This document shows positions 27,462-36,580 of a stretch of DNA of 64,000 nucleotides, in pieces. Source of the DNA: Caecibacteroides pullorum (GTDB lineage: Bacteria > Bacteroidota > Bacteroidia > Bacteroidales > Bacteroidaceae); the NCBI RefSeq assembly GCF_019239235.1, contig NZ_JAAZTS010000004.1:149518-213517 (forward strand). Reading direction: 5' to 3'. Position 1 is the first letter of the stretch. Each line of letters starts with the position of its first letter. The position numbers and the translations under genes are program-made. The notes under the pieces were generated by a model. The model did no database searches, was not told the DNA's origin, and saw only the letters and a program-made list of their open reading frames with translations.

Positions 27462-28211
27462 TCACAAGCAAAAACGATCCTGCAATTCTTTCTTGAATTT
27501 TTTTGAGACAAGCAGCTCTGTCACCCTGTCAAAAGGAGGATACAACAGGCAACGATTGTCCTTTATCAACATCAGATAATCCATATTGATAATGTAGGAC
27601 TGGTGGATCTGCACGCATCTAGGCAAGTTGCGAATAATCAAATCGGCCGTCATACCCCTGCGCAATGTCAACGGAGGATCATTGCTCAGAATGACCTCCC
27701 ACAACTTACGTTCGGAAGAATAACGGAAAAAACCAATTTCTGAGGTCCGCAACACACGCATATCATTAGTCGGCGTATATACCATAAACGTATCGCTTAT
27801 CGACGATGGCATCGAAGCGAGTCCTGTCCGCTGTCCTCCTTGCATCTGTTGCAGAAAACGATGCAGGATCTGATCCAACTCCTGAGGCTGAAAAGGCTTC
27901 AGCAAATAATCGAAAGCCGATTCCCGTATAGCCTCTATCATATACTTGTCATAGGCTGTATAGAAAACAACTTTCATATTCCAGATAATGCTGTCACGAA
28001 TATCGCGCAACAATTCCATACCTGTCATCTCAGGCATCTCAACATCCAGAAATAGTAAATCTGGCCGTACTGCAGCAATCAACTTCTTACCCTGACGCGC
28101 ATTCCGAGCAATGCCGTCCAGTGAAAACTCAGGCTTCTTCTCCAGCTCAAACGCTAAAGCTTCCGCCGCCATTTCATCATCATCCACTACTATGACCTTA
28201 TATGCACACAT
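27462..28211 (-). CDS. LytTR-family response regulator
   Basis: 249 residues. Receiver domain 1-125 with the acidic pocket VVDDDE, phospho-acceptor Asp56 in LLFLDVEMPEMTG, Thr in VVFYTAYDKY and Lys in FDYLLKPFQP. C-terminal LytTR DNA-binding domain from about 140 (FMVYTPTNDMRVLRTSEIGFFRY, LPRCVQIHQSYIINMDYL). Lies 144 bp downstream of the LytS-type kinase on the same strand; the two form a two-component pair. Target genes unknown. Confidence 0.95.
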   Translation of the reverse strand: MCAYKVIVVDDDEMAAEALAFELEKKPEFSLDGIARNARQGKKLIAAVRPDLLFLDVEMPEMTGMELLRDIRDSIIWNMKVVFYTAYDKYMIEAIRESAFDYLLKPFQPQELDQILHRFLQQMQGGQRTGLASMPSSISDTFMVYTPTNDMRVLRTSEIGFFRYSSERKLWEVILSNDPPLTLRRGMTADLIIRNLPRCVQIHQSYIINMDYLMLIKDNRCLLYPPFDRVTELLVSKKFKKELQDRFCL

Positions 28212-28355
28212 ACTAATTTGTCGTTGTTTCTGTAGCGAATATAGGCATTAAATTAATCCAATGCAAAGAATGAAATGAAAGTCTTGCACTATTTGTTTAA
28301 ATAGTGGAACTATTCTACAAAAATAAAGGATTATTCGGCAATTCTTTTTTCTCGT

Positions 28356-30389
28356 TTAAAGTCTGTAATCGTACTTTACAGGCAAAAGAAATGAAACCTG
28401 ACATCCCGTCTCACCACTGGGGAGAACCACATTGTGAACTTCCACATCCAGCGCCTGTTTGTTCTTTGCATTCAGAATCTGAATGGTTTGCATGACGACT
28501 TTCATACCGGTACCCGTTCCCCGATGAAGGCTGTTGGGACGATATCCTCCCCCATTATCTGTAATCTGAATGCTGACTTCACCTGAATCACGACGACAGA
28601 TATCAATCCAAAGCCGTCTCTCTCCTTCCTTTCCACGCAACGCATGTTTCACAGCATTTTCTACAGGTATTTGGATCAACATAGAAGGCAGGAATACCAA
28701 ACTTGGATGCACATCGGGCGCAATCTGGATAACAGGGAAAAAATTGTCTCCCAACGAACGCCGTTCCAAATCTATGTAAGTCTTGACAAAATCCAATTCT
28801 TCTTCCAGCGTAACACACAACTGTTCGGCCAATTCCAAATTTCTTCGCATCAGTTTCACCAAAGAAGCCAGTTCTTTTTGCTCGGTCTCTTGCTTGCGGC
28901 TCAGCATCTCCTGGTTGAGTACATTAAAAATAAAATGAGGAGACAGACGGTTGCGAATGTTTTCCAAACGCAGGGAGGAAACCATACGACGATTCTCCAC
29001 CAACATCAACGCACGCTTCTTCTTATTATACAAATAGAGGAAAACAGCTACCAAAAAAGCGAGAACCGCCATGCAAGCTACAATCAGATGAGCCTGCCTG
29101 AGCCTAAGCACCTCATTCTCAGTTTCACGTATCATGACACGATGGGCCAGCAGGGTAGAGTCCTGCTGATAGCGCAAAGCCAAATCGGCCGTATGCATCC
29201 GAACACGTTCGTTGCGGATGGAGTCATCCAACCTCAAGTTGTTTTTTTGATAATAATAAGCTTGCTTGTAGTTTCCCGTTTCCTCATAAAACTGTTGCAG
29301 ATATTTATTGCGGATATGTACCATGTCGGGATCAATATCGGGAGGCGTCACACTATGAGACAGCACACGACGGGCCTCACCAAACTCTTTTTGAAGCAAT
29401 GCCTGTGCAATAGCTTGTGTATCCAGATAATACAAAGCAGTCGTCATCCCTATCTTTTGGAAAAAAGGCCGGCATTCATCCATATAACGAGCCGCGGAAT
29501 CGGGTTGTTGCAATTGTAAAAAGCAATCGCTCAGGTTCAATTTTCCCAAGTTCTGTTCGAACATCATGTCAGGATATCCTCCTGTCAATTCAACAAGCTT
29601 TCGAAAATAAGACATGGCCGTCTGGCAATCCCCCCGATAATAATAGGACGTTCCCCGATTATTCAAATAGATGTATTTCTCATAAGGGAGCATCCGCTCA
29701 TATTCCTGACCAGCCAGATTGTAGTAATAATCACACTGATCAAAATCACGTAGAGCAACGTAAACCTGCGCCAACCCATAGTAAATCGGAGTACGCTTGG
29801 TAGACGGCAACTCCAAGGAGTCGCACAGCAACAAAGCTTTTCGATACCAGGAAGCCCCCAAATCTAACTCTCCCAAACGGTTGCAGGCATCTGCAAGATT
29901 CATCAGGATATCGGGCACATCAGCAATGCGCGTCCCCTTCAGCCGATATTCATAAGCAGATTGAAAGGCCTTTTTAGCTGAATCCATCACACCTGTACGG
30001 GCAAACAGATTGCCAGCCATATTCAAACACTCGGACTGTAAGTCTGCTACTTGTGGAGAGAAAGGTTGGCGTGCAGCAAAATGCTGAATATGATGCAACA
30101 CCAACCACGCTGAATCAATTTGTGAAGTCATCAGATAAGTTTTCAGCGTCAAAGACAGGTAATTATACTTCACAAGACTATCTTCTGCTTCATTCATTCG
30201 CCTCAGTGCCTCCGCTCTCATCCAACGGGGAGCGACAGAGATAGAGTCACTATGACTGGCAAAAAAAGCCTGGAAAGCATCCTGTTCAGATACTTCCTCT
30301 CTCTTCTCCCCTTCGGCACAACACGCCAACAAGGCAATCACGAAGCTTAATATCCATACAACCTGCCCTTTTATTAAAACTCTCTTCAT
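28356..30389 (-). CDS. TPR-containing LytS-type sensor histidine kinase
   Basis: 677 residues from the ATG at 30389 (MKRVLIKGQ), chosen because the promoter at 30421-30450 excludes the upstream ATG at 30458. N-terminal signal with lipobox LLAC-CAEG, a helical TPR-rich sensor region (about 40-410; repeats such as YYLNNRGTSYYYRGDCQTAM), one transmembrane helix (LIVACMAVLAFLVAVFLYLY), then a LytS-family kinase domain. The phospho-acceptor His is in RLSPHFIFNVLNQE near 480, and the ATPase lobe shows PVENAVKHAL and ITDNGGGYRP. A periplasmic TPR sensor with cytoplasmic His-kinase is a frequent Bacteroidetes architecture. Partner is the LytTR regulator downstream. Confidence 0.93.
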   Translation of the reverse strand: MKRVLIKGQVVWILSFVIALLACCAEGEKREEVSEQDAFQAFFASHSDSISVAPRWMRAEALRRMNEAEDSLVKYNYLSLTLKTYLMTSQIDSAWLVLHHIQHFAARQPFSPQVADLQSECLNMAGNLFARTGVMDSAKKAFQSAYEYRLKGTRIADVPDILMNLADACNRLGELDLGASWYRKALLLCDSLELPSTKRTPIYYGLAQVYVALRDFDQCDYYYNLAGQEYERMLPYEKYIYLNNRGTSYYYRGDCQTAMSYFRKLVELTGGYPDMMFEQNLGKLNLSDCFLQLQQPDSAARYMDECRPFFQKIGMTTALYYLDTQAIAQALLQKEFGEARRVLSHSVTPPDIDPDMVHIRNKYLQQFYEETGNYKQAYYYQKNNLRLDDSIRNERVRMHTADLALRYQQDSTLLAHRVMIRETENEVLRLRQAHLIVACMAVLAFLVAVFLYLYNKKKRALMLVENRRMVSSLRLENIRNRLSPHFIFNVLNQEMLSRKQETEQKELASLVKLMRRNLELAEQLCVTLEEELDFVKTYIDLERRSLGDNFFPVIQIAPDVHPSLVFLPSMLIQIPVENAVKHALRGKEGERRLWIDICRRDSGEVSIQITDNGGGYRPNSLHRGTGTGMKVVMQTIQILNAKNKQALDVEVHNVVLPSGETGCQVSFLLPVKYDYRL

Positions 30390-30420
30390 AAATATATACT
30401 TTTCAACCTGCTTCTTTCCA

Positions 30421-30450
30421 CAAAAATAGTCCATTTTTTTGAACGAACAA
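30421..30450 (-). promoter_or_regulatory. Promoter of the kinase-regulator operon
   Basis: Minus-strand -7 box TATTTTTG (30428-30421) with TTG (30450-30448) 19 bp upstream. Leader about 25 nt to the ATG at 30389. Confidence 0.7.
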
Positions 30451-30470
30451 TCAAACAAGTAAAAAAAACG

Positions 30471-30508
30471 AAAAAAGCCTCATAACTTCCTTTCAGAAGT
30501 TACAAGGC
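30471..30508 (-). terminator. Terminator after mdh
   Basis: Minus-strand stem GCCTTGTAACTTC with GAAGTTATGAGGC (two non-Watson-Crick positions), then TTTTTT. About 25 bp after the mdh stop and directly before the kinase promoter. Confidence 0.8.
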
Positions 30509-30532
30509 CATGTATATTTATAAAAAACTAAA

Positions 30533-31474
30533 TTAAAGCGCACCCACTTCTTTCAGAGCAGCATTTGTCTTGTGGACAGCAGCAGCGCTGGCAGCGAACT
30601 TCGCCTTTTCATCCTCAGTAAGTTCCAGCTCAACAATCTTCTCAATGCCGTTTTTACCCAAAATAACAGGAACACCGATGCAGATATCGCTTTCGCCATA
30701 TTCGCCTTCCAGATATACAGAGCAAGGAATCATCTTCTTCTGGTTATGCAAAATAGACTCTACGACATACGCTCCTGCAGCACCTGGTGCATACCAAGCC
30801 GACGTACCCAGCAATTTAGTCAGAGTAGCACCACCTACCATTGTAGCGGCAACGACCTCATTCAATTTTTCTTCACTCAAAAGGGTACTTACAGGCTGTC
30901 CTTTATAAGTAGCCAGGCGTGCCAAAGGAATCATAGTCGTATCGCCGTGTCCGCCGATCACCATTCCTTCTACCTCATTAGCATTGCAACCCAAAGCCTG
31001 AGACAGGAAATATTTGAAACGTGAGCTATCCAATGCGCCACCCATACCAATAATACGGTTCTTAGGCAAGCCAAGAGACTTCAGAGCCAAATAAGTCATC
31101 GTATCCATCGGATTGGAAATAACGACCAAAATAGCATTAGGAGAATATTTCAAGATATTTTCTGCTACAGACTTAACAATACCAGCATTAACGCCGATCA
31201 GTTCTTCACGAGTCATTCCTGGCTTGCGAGGAATACCTGAAGTGATGACAACAACATCAGAATTGGCAGTCTTCTCATAATCATTGGTGCAGCCGGTAAT
31301 TACCGTATCAAAGCCCAGCAACTGAGCTGTCTGCATCATATCCATTGCCTTACCTTCTGAAACGCCTTCTTTTACGTCCAGCATTACCACCTCGTCGGCC
31401 ACTTCATTAAAAGCCAACACATTAGCACATGTAGCGCCTACATTACCGGCACCTACTACGGTTACTTTTGACAT
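30533..31474 (-). CDS. mdh: Malate dehydrogenase
   Basis: 313 residues, LDH-like bacterial MDH. NAD site VTVVGAGNVGATCANVLA with Asp in VMLDVKEG; substrate loop with SGIPRKPGMTREELIGVN; NP-motif VISNPMDTMTYLAL; catalytic His in GMVIGGHGDTTMIPLARL. Interconverts malate and oxaloacetate with NADH; in Bacteroides it serves the reductive branch to fumarate and succinate. Monocistronic with own -7 box and terminator. Confidence 0.97.
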   Translation of the reverse strand: MSKVTVVGAGNVGATCANVLAFNEVADEVVMLDVKEGVSEGKAMDMMQTAQLLGFDTVITGCTNDYEKTANSDVVVITSGIPRKPGMTREELIGVNAGIVKSVAENILKYSPNAILVVISNPMDTMTYLALKSLGLPKNRIIGMGGALDSSRFKYFLSQALGCNANEVEGMVIGGHGDTTMIPLARLATYKGQPVSTLLSEEKLNEVVAATMVGGATLTKLLGTSAWYAPGAAGAYVVESILHNQKKMIPCSVYLEGEYGESDICIGVPVILGKNGIEKIVELELTEDEKAKFAASAAAVHKTNAALKEVGAL

Positions 31475-31510
31475 AATTAAATCTTTTATTTAAAGTTGTT
31501 TAAGACAGTG

Positions 31511-31518
31511 CAAAAGTA
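31511..31518 (-). promoter_or_regulatory. mdh promoter -7 box
   Basis: Minus-strand TACTTTTG matches TAnnTTTG, 37 bp before the mdh ATG. No clear -33 element. Confidence 0.6.
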
Positions 31519-31614
31519 CGACGAGACTATCAATTAAAGAAATTTTTCCATAATAATTTTAGTTAAATGAACATTTACCTTCCAAGTAATGTTAACAAAT
31601 TGACAATTAATTCC

Positions 31615-31622
31615 TATTTTTG
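31615..31622 (+). promoter_or_regulatory. Promoter -7 box of membrane coiled-coil gene
   Basis: TATTTTTG matches TAnnTTTG; leader about 85 nt. A GTTAAC palindrome lies at the -33 distance (31591-31596). Confidence 0.55.
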
Positions 31623-31710
31623 CCCCCTGTAATAAACAATAAGCTGAAAATGTATAAATGCATAGCTGAAAAAGCCCAAAAACAATGATAACAATAAGCA
31701 AATCAAAACA

Positions 31711-32583
31711 ATGAATAAAAACAAATCACTGATTATCATAGGAAGCGCCCTCGTCCTACTGCTGATAGGAGTAACCACATTACTGGTTATGGAAAAAACA
31801 ACCAACAAAGAATTGGTACAAGAATTCGAATTGGAAAAAGAAGATTTGGAAAACGAATACACTCGCTTCGCACAACAATATGACGAATTGAAACTGACAA
31901 TTTCAAATGATTCGCTTTCCGTTCTGTTGGAACAAGAACAATTGAAAACTCAACGCCTCTTGGAAGAATTAAGGACAGTAAAAAGCAGCAATGCATCAGA
32001 AATACGCCGACTGAAAAAAGAATTGGCCAGCTTGAGAAAAGTCATGATCAGTTATATCAATCAGATCGACTCACTCAACCAGCTGACTGCCCGCCAGCAA
32101 GAAGTAATCAAAGACGTAACACGCAAATATAACGATGCCTCCCGACAGATAACCAGCCTGTCTAAAGAGAAAAAGACATTGAATGAAAAAGTCGCATTAG
32201 CTGCACAGCTTGACGTAACCAATATTCGCATTGAGGCACAAAACAAGCGCGGACGCGAAACAGATAAGGTGAAGAATGTGGTAAAATTCAAAATAGATTT
32301 CAGCATCGTGAAAAATATCACAGCTGAAACGGGTGAAAAGACATTGTATCTGCGCATCACCAAACCTGATAATGGAGTACTGACCAAAAGCGAGGCAAAT
32401 ACATTCAAATACGAAAATCGAAACCTGACTTATTCCATCAAGAAATACATTGAATACACAGGCGAAGAACAAGCGGTCACAGTATATTGGAATGTAGAAG
32501 AATATCTATATGCAGGCAATTACCGTGTCGACATCTTTGCGGATGGAATCTTAATTGGCTCGCAAAGTTTTTCACTCAAATAA
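31711..32583 (+). CDS. Membrane-anchored coiled-coil protein, unknown
   Basis: 290 residues, function not recognised. One N-terminal transmembrane helix (SLIIIGSALVLLLIGVTTLLV, no cleavage site), a long coiled coil of about 140 residues with heptad-like Leu/Glu/Lys pattern (LVQEFELEKEDLENEYTRFA, EEIRRLKKELASLRKVMISY-like), then a beta-rich C-terminal domain of about 110 residues (TLYLRITKPDNGVL, VTVYWNVEEYLYAGNYRVDIFADG). Topology suggests an inner-membrane anchor with a periplasmic rod and Ig-like cap. Own promoter; a hairpin follows. Confidence 0.8.
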   Translation: MNKNKSLIIIGSALVLLLIGVTTLLVMEKTTNKELVQEFELEKEDLENEYTRFAQQYDELKLTISNDSLSVLLEQEQLKTQRLLEELRTVKSSNASEIRRLKKELASLRKVMISYINQIDSLNQLTARQQEVIKDVTRKYNDASRQITSLSKEKKTLNEKVALAAQLDVTNIRIEAQNKRGRETDKVKNVVKFKIDFSIVKNITAETGEKTLYLRITKPDNGVLTKSEANTFKYENRNLTYSIKKYIEYTGEEQAVTVYWNVEEYLYAGNYRVDIFADGILIGSQSFSLK

Positions 32584-32610
32584 AAACCTAAAGAATCCTC
32601 AACCAACCAT

Positions 32611-32659
32611 AAAGGGATAAAGCAAGACTTTCGAGAAAGAAGTCCTGCTTTATCCCTTT
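32611..32659 (+). terminator. Hairpin after coiled-coil gene
   Basis: AAAGGGATAAAGCA with TGCTTTATCCCTTT, extended by GACTT/AAGTC, forms a long stem of almost 20 bp. No strong U-run follows, so termination is likely but not certain. Confidence 0.6.
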
Positions 32660-32717
32660 GCTTTATCACAAAAACGTAAGTTAACAGTTTTTTTTAAACC
32701 TGTATACAGAACTTTTT

Positions 32718-32725
32718 TATCTTTG
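32718..32725 (+). promoter_or_regulatory. Promoter -7 box of the TolC/HlyD/ABC-2 operon
   Basis: TATCTTTG matches TAnnTTTG; a T-run stands at the -33 distance. In the leader ATTGCCGA (32745-32752) and TCGGCAAT (32758-32765) form a perfect 8-bp hairpin. Confidence 0.65.
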
Positions 32726-32787
32726 CATTGTTGTTTATGCAATCATTGCCGACTGTTTCGGCAATCAAAATAAAAGCGATATAGCGT

Positions 32788-34287
32788 ATGAATGCAATGA
32801 AAAAGTTCTTATGTTCCACCTTATTAAGCTTATCGGTCTATGTAGTAGGCGCACAACAGGTCTTGAGCCTGGATAGTTGTCGTGCATTAGCAATGGCCAA
32901 CAACAAGGAGCTATTGATAAGCCAGGAGAAGATTAACGCCGCACACTATCAAAAAAAGGCTGCTTTTGCAAATTATTTACCTAAGTTCGATGCAACAGGT
33001 GCCTACATCCGTAATCAGAAGGAAATATCACTGCTGAGTGATGCACAGAAAGATGCTTTATCCAATATCGGTACCAACCTGAGCGGTGCTTTGCAGAACG
33101 GAGTACAAAACATGATTGCACAAAACCCAGGCCTGCTACAAAACCCACAATTCATGCAGCTGTTACAAGCTTTTGGAAGTGTAGACCTGGCAGGTCCGTT
33201 AAATCAGGTAGGAAGTTCTTTAGTAGATGCTTTCCGCACTGATACACGAAACATGTATGTCGGCGCCATTACCCTGACACAGCCCCTATACATGGGTGGA
33301 AAAATACGAGCCTACAATAAAATAACCAAATATGCCGAAGAACTGGCACGCCAACAGCACAGCACGGGCATGCAGGAAGTGATACTGAACACTGACCAGG
33401 CCTACTGGCAGGTTGTATCATTGGTACACAAAAGGAAACTGGCTGAAGGATATCTGGAATTGCTGAAGAAATTGGAAAGCGATGTCGACAAAATGATCAA
33501 CGAAGGAGTAGCGACAAAAGCCGATGGCCTGTCAGTGAAGGTGAAAGTTAACGAAGCGGAAATGACGCTGACCAAAGTGGACGATGGGCTAAGTCTGTCG
33601 CGCATGTTGTTATGCCAACTGTGCGGACTGGACCTGACGACGGATATCGTATTGGAGGACGAACGGGAAGAAAACCTGGAAGAAGCCGGAATAGCTAGCA
33701 ACCAAATCAATATGGAAAGTGTTTATGCCATACGCCCTGAAGTCCGTAGCTTGGAACTGGCATCCAAAATCTATGATCAAAAGGTGAACGTAACCCGTTC
33801 GGAAATGCTGCCTTCCATCGCCCTGATGGGAAGCTATATGGCTACCAATCCGTCCGTACTGAACAGCTTCGAAAAGAAGTTCAAAGGCATGTGGAATGTA
33901 GGTGTCATGGTATCAGTTCCTTTATGGCACTGGGGCGAAGGTATCAATAAGGTGAAAGCAGCCAAGGCAGAAGCTAACATCGCACGCTATCAGCTGGAAG
34001 AGGCGAAAGAAAAAATCCAGTTACAGGTAAGCCAGTCCGCCTTCAAGGTGAACGAAGCAGCCAAGAAACTGGTAATGGCTGAAAAGAACCTTGAAAAAGC
34101 AGATGAAAATCTGCGCTACGCCACCTTGGGCTTCGAGGAAGGAGTAATCCCTGCCAGCAATGTATTAGAAGCTCACACAGCCTGGCTTTCCGCCCAATCC
34201 GAGAAGATAGACGCCCAGATAGACGTGAAACTGACAGATCTCTATCTGAAGAAAGCTACGGGAGAACTCACATCAATGGAGAATTGA
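32788..34287 (+). CDS. TolC-family outer-membrane efflux protein
   Basis: 499 residues. Signal peptide MKKFLCSTLLSLSVYVVGA-QQ. Two OEP repeats: the first with NKELLISQEKINAAHYQKKAAFANYLPKFD, the second around RPEVRSLELASKIYDQKV, with long helices and SVPLWHWGEGINKVKAAKAEA. Forms the trimeric outer-membrane exit duct of a type I-like or tripartite exporter. First of a four-gene operon with HlyD-like and two ABC-2 permeases. Its last codons (SMEN, stop) are encoded inside an AT-rich repeat. Confidence 0.95.
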   Translation: MNAMKKFLCSTLLSLSVYVVGAQQVLSLDSCRALAMANNKELLISQEKINAAHYQKKAAFANYLPKFDATGAYIRNQKEISLLSDAQKDALSNIGTNLSGALQNGVQNMIAQNPGLLQNPQFMQLLQAFGSVDLAGPLNQVGSSLVDAFRTDTRNMYVGAITLTQPLYMGGKIRAYNKITKYAEELARQQHSTGMQEVILNTDQAYWQVVSLVHKRKLAEGYLELLKKLESDVDKMINEGVATKADGLSVKVKVNEAEMTLTKVDDGLSLSRMLLCQLCGLDLTTDIVLEDEREENLEEAGIASNQINMESVYAIRPEVRSLELASKIYDQKVNVTRSEMLPSIALMGSYMATNPSVLNSFEKKFKGMWNVGVMVSVPLWHWGEGINKVKAAKAEANIARYQLEEAKEKIQLQVSQSAFKVNEAAKKLVMAEKNLEKADENLRYATLGFEEGVIPASNVLEAHTAWLSAQSEKIDAQIDVKLTDLYLKKATGELTSMEN

Positions 34288-34348
34288 AAATGGAGAATGA
34301 AGTATTATCAATTCTCAATTATCAATTATAAAATTATCAATTATCGAA
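34276..34348. repeat. AT-rich junction repeat between tolC-like and hlyD-like genes
   Basis: GAGAATTGA (from 34280) pairs with TCAATTCTC, then reiterated TCAATTATCAATTAT up to the next start codon. The tolC stop lies inside it. Confidence 0.75.
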
Positions 34349-35335
34349 ATGGATACAAAATCGCAAAACAGTAACATGCTGCTGGCCTTCCTGACACTGG
34401 TAGGCGTCATCGCAGTAGTGGCCCTAGTAGGTTTCTTCATGCTTCACAAAGGGCCGGAAATCGTCCAAGGACAAGCAGACGTCAACGAATACCGCGTATC
34501 GAGCAAAGTGCCGGGACGCATCTTGGAGTTCCGCGTAAAAGAAGGACAACAAGTGAAGGCAGGCGATACGCTCGCCCTGCTGGAAGCGCCAGACGTACAG
34601 GCCAAGCTGGAACAGGCACAGGCAGCCGAAGCCGCTGCACAAGCACAGAACGAAAAAGCCATCAAAGGAGCACGCCAGGAGCAGATCCAGGGCGCCTATG
34701 AAATGTGGCAGAAAGCACGTGCCGGCGTGACCATTGCCGAAAAATCGTACAAACGCGTGAAGAACCTGTACGACCAGGGAGTGATGTCGGCACAGAAGCT
34801 GGACGAGGTGACGGCACAGCGCGACGCGGCTATCGCTACGGAAAAGGCTGCCAAGTCGCAGTATGACATGGCCAAGAACGGTGCCGAGCGCGAAGACAAG
34901 GCAGCTGCAGCAGCTTTGGTTCAACGTGCACGAGGAGCTGTAGCCGAAGTACAATCGTACATTGCCGAGACATACCTCATTGCCCAGACGGCGGGAGAGG
35001 TTTCGGAAATTTTCCCCAAAGTGGGCGAACTGGTAGGCACAGGAGCGCCCATCATGAACATCGCCGTGATGGAGGACATGTGGGTGAGCTTCAACGTACG
35101 CGAGGACCTGCTGAAGGGGCTGAGCGTGGGTACAGAGTTTGAAGCCTACGTACCGGCACTGGACCGTGACATCCGTCTGAAAGTGTACTATATGAAGGAC
35201 CTGGGCACCTACGCTGCCTGGAAAGCCACGAAGACCACCGGCCAGTTCGACCTGAAGACGTTCGAAGTGAAGGCCAGCCCAGTGGAGAAGGTCGACGGAC
35301 TGCGGCCGGGCATGAGCGTGGTGCTGGAAAAATGA
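34349..35335 (+). CDS. HlyD-family periplasmic adaptor
   Basis: 328 residues. N-terminal membrane anchor (MLLAFLTLVGVIAVVALVGFFML), a lipoyl half VSSKVPGRILEFRVKEGQQV, a coiled-coil hairpin rich in Ala/Gln/Lys (about 80-200) with RVKNLYDQGVMSAQKLDEV, and the second lipoyl half plus barrel (AETYLIAQTAGEVSEIFPKVGELV). Links an inner-membrane transporter to the TolC-like duct. Operon gene 2 of 4; similar to YhiI/YbhG adaptors that act with ABC-2 permeases. Confidence 0.95.
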   Translation: MDTKSQNSNMLLAFLTLVGVIAVVALVGFFMLHKGPEIVQGQADVNEYRVSSKVPGRILEFRVKEGQQVKAGDTLALLEAPDVQAKLEQAQAAEAAAQAQNEKAIKGARQEQIQGAYEMWQKARAGVTIAEKSYKRVKNLYDQGVMSAQKLDEVTAQRDAAIATEKAAKSQYDMAKNGAEREDKAAAAALVQRARGAVAEVQSYIAETYLIAQTAGEVSEIFPKVGELVGTGAPIMNIAVMEDMWVSFNVREDLLKGLSVGTEFEAYVPALDRDIRLKVYYMKDLGTYAAWKATKTTGQFDLKTFEVKASPVEKVDGLRPGMSVVLEK

Positions 35336-35404
35336 AGAATGAAGAATGAGGAATGAAGATTACTCCCATTTTCAATCTTCAATTCTCAATTATCAATTAT
35401 CGAA
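35333..35404. repeat. AT-rich junction repeat between hlyD-like and ABC-2 permease genes
   Basis: GAAGAATGAAGAATGAGGAATGAA on one side and TTCAATCTTCAATTCTCAAT on the other, imperfectly complementary, ending in TCAATTATCG just before the next ATG. The stop codon TGA of the hlyD-like gene (35333-35335) is part of it. Confidence 0.75.
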
Positions 35405-36580
35405 ATGAACGCAACGAAATACAAAGCCTTGTGGAACGTGATGAAGCGTGAAGGAAAGCGCCTCGTCTCCCGTCCGCTCTACCTGTTCTGCATGGTAGTG
35501 GCACCGCTGTTCTGCTACGTGTTCTTCACCACGCTGATGGACTCGGGGCTGCCGCAGAACATGCCGGTGGGCGTGGTGGACGAAGACATGACGACCACCT
35601 CGCGGCAACTGGTGCGCAACCTCGACGCCTTCGAACAGACGGCCGTCGTGGCCCACTACCCCAACGTGACCGAGGCACGCCAGGCCATGCAGCGGGGCGA
35701 CATCTACGGCTTCTACTACATTCCAGAAGGGACTACCTCCAAAGCGCAGGCCCAGCGGCAGCCCAAGGTGTCGTTCTACACCAACAACACGCTGCTCATT
35801 GCCGGCTCTCTGCTCTACAAGGACATGAAGATGATGAGCGAACTGGCCTCGGGAGCCGCCGCCCGCTCGGTGCTCTACGCCAAGGGAGCGACGGAAGACC
35901 AGGCCATGGGATTCCTGCAGCCCATCGTCATCGACACACATCCGCTGAACAATCCGTGGATTAACTATTCGGTCTACCTGAACAACACGTTCGCGCCGGG
36001 CGTGCTGATGCTGCTCATCTTCATGGTGACGGTATTCTCCATCGGCGTGGAAATCAAGGACCGCACCGCCCGCCAGTGGCTGCGCACGGGCAACAACTCC
36101 ATCTGGATATCGCTGGCCGGCAAGCTCCTGCCCCACACCGTCGTCTTCTTCCTGATGGGCATCCTCTACAACGTCTACCTCTACGGCTTCCTGCACTTCC
36201 CCTGCAACAGCGGCATCCTGCCAATGCTCTTTGCCACCCTGTGTCTCGTGCTGGCCTCGCAGGGCATGGGCGTACTGATGATAGGCGTGCTGCCTACGCT
36301 GCGCCTGGGGCTGAGCTTCGCTTCGCTATGGGGCGTGCTGTCGTTCTCGATGTGCGGCCTGTCGTTCCCGGCCATGGGCATGCACCCCACACTGCAGGCG
36401 CTGGCCAACCTCTTCCCGCTGCGCCACTACTTCCTGATCTACGTGGACCAGGCGCTGAACGGGTATCCGATGATCTATTCATGGACCAACTACGTGGCCC
36501 TGCTGCTGTTCATGATGCTACCGTTCTTCATCGCCCACCGACTGAAAGCAGCCCTCATTTACTATAAATACGTACCGTGA
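35405..36580 (+). CDS. ABC-2 type permease 1
   Basis: 391 residues. One N-terminal transmembrane helix (YLFCMVVAPLFCYVFFTTLM), a large extracytoplasmic domain (MPVGVVDEDMTTTSRQLVRN, ARQAMQRGDIYGFYYIPEG) and five C-terminal transmembrane segments, the YhfE/YbhS/YbhR layout of ABC-2 membrane subunits. Overlaps permease 2 by 4 nt (ATGA at 36577-36580). No ATP-binding subunit gene is in this operon. Confidence 0.92.
   Translation: MNATKYKALWNVMKREGKRLVSRPLYLFCMVVAPLFCYVFFTTLMDSGLPQNMPVGVVDEDMTTTSRQLVRNLDAFEQTAVVAHYPNVTEARQAMQRGDIYGFYYIPEGTTSKAQAQRQPKVSFYTNNTLLIAGSLLYKDMKMMSELASGAAARSVLYAKGATEDQAMGFLQPIVIDTHPLNNPWINYSVYLNNTFAPGVLMLLIFMVTVFSIGVEIKDRTARQWLRTGNNSIWISLAGKLLPHTVVFFLMGILYNVYLYGFLHFPCNSGILPMLFATLCLVLASQGMGVLMIGVLPTLRLGLSFASLWGVLSFSMCGLSFPAMGMHPTLQALANLFPLRHYFLIYVDQALNGYPMIYSWTNYVALLLFMMLPFFIAHRLKAALIYYKYVP

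Noticed and set aside
31560..31620. Rex-type operator at the mdh/coiled-coil divergent gap
   Set aside because: GTTAAC and AT-rich dyads are present but no convincing Rex consensus; not enough to call a site.
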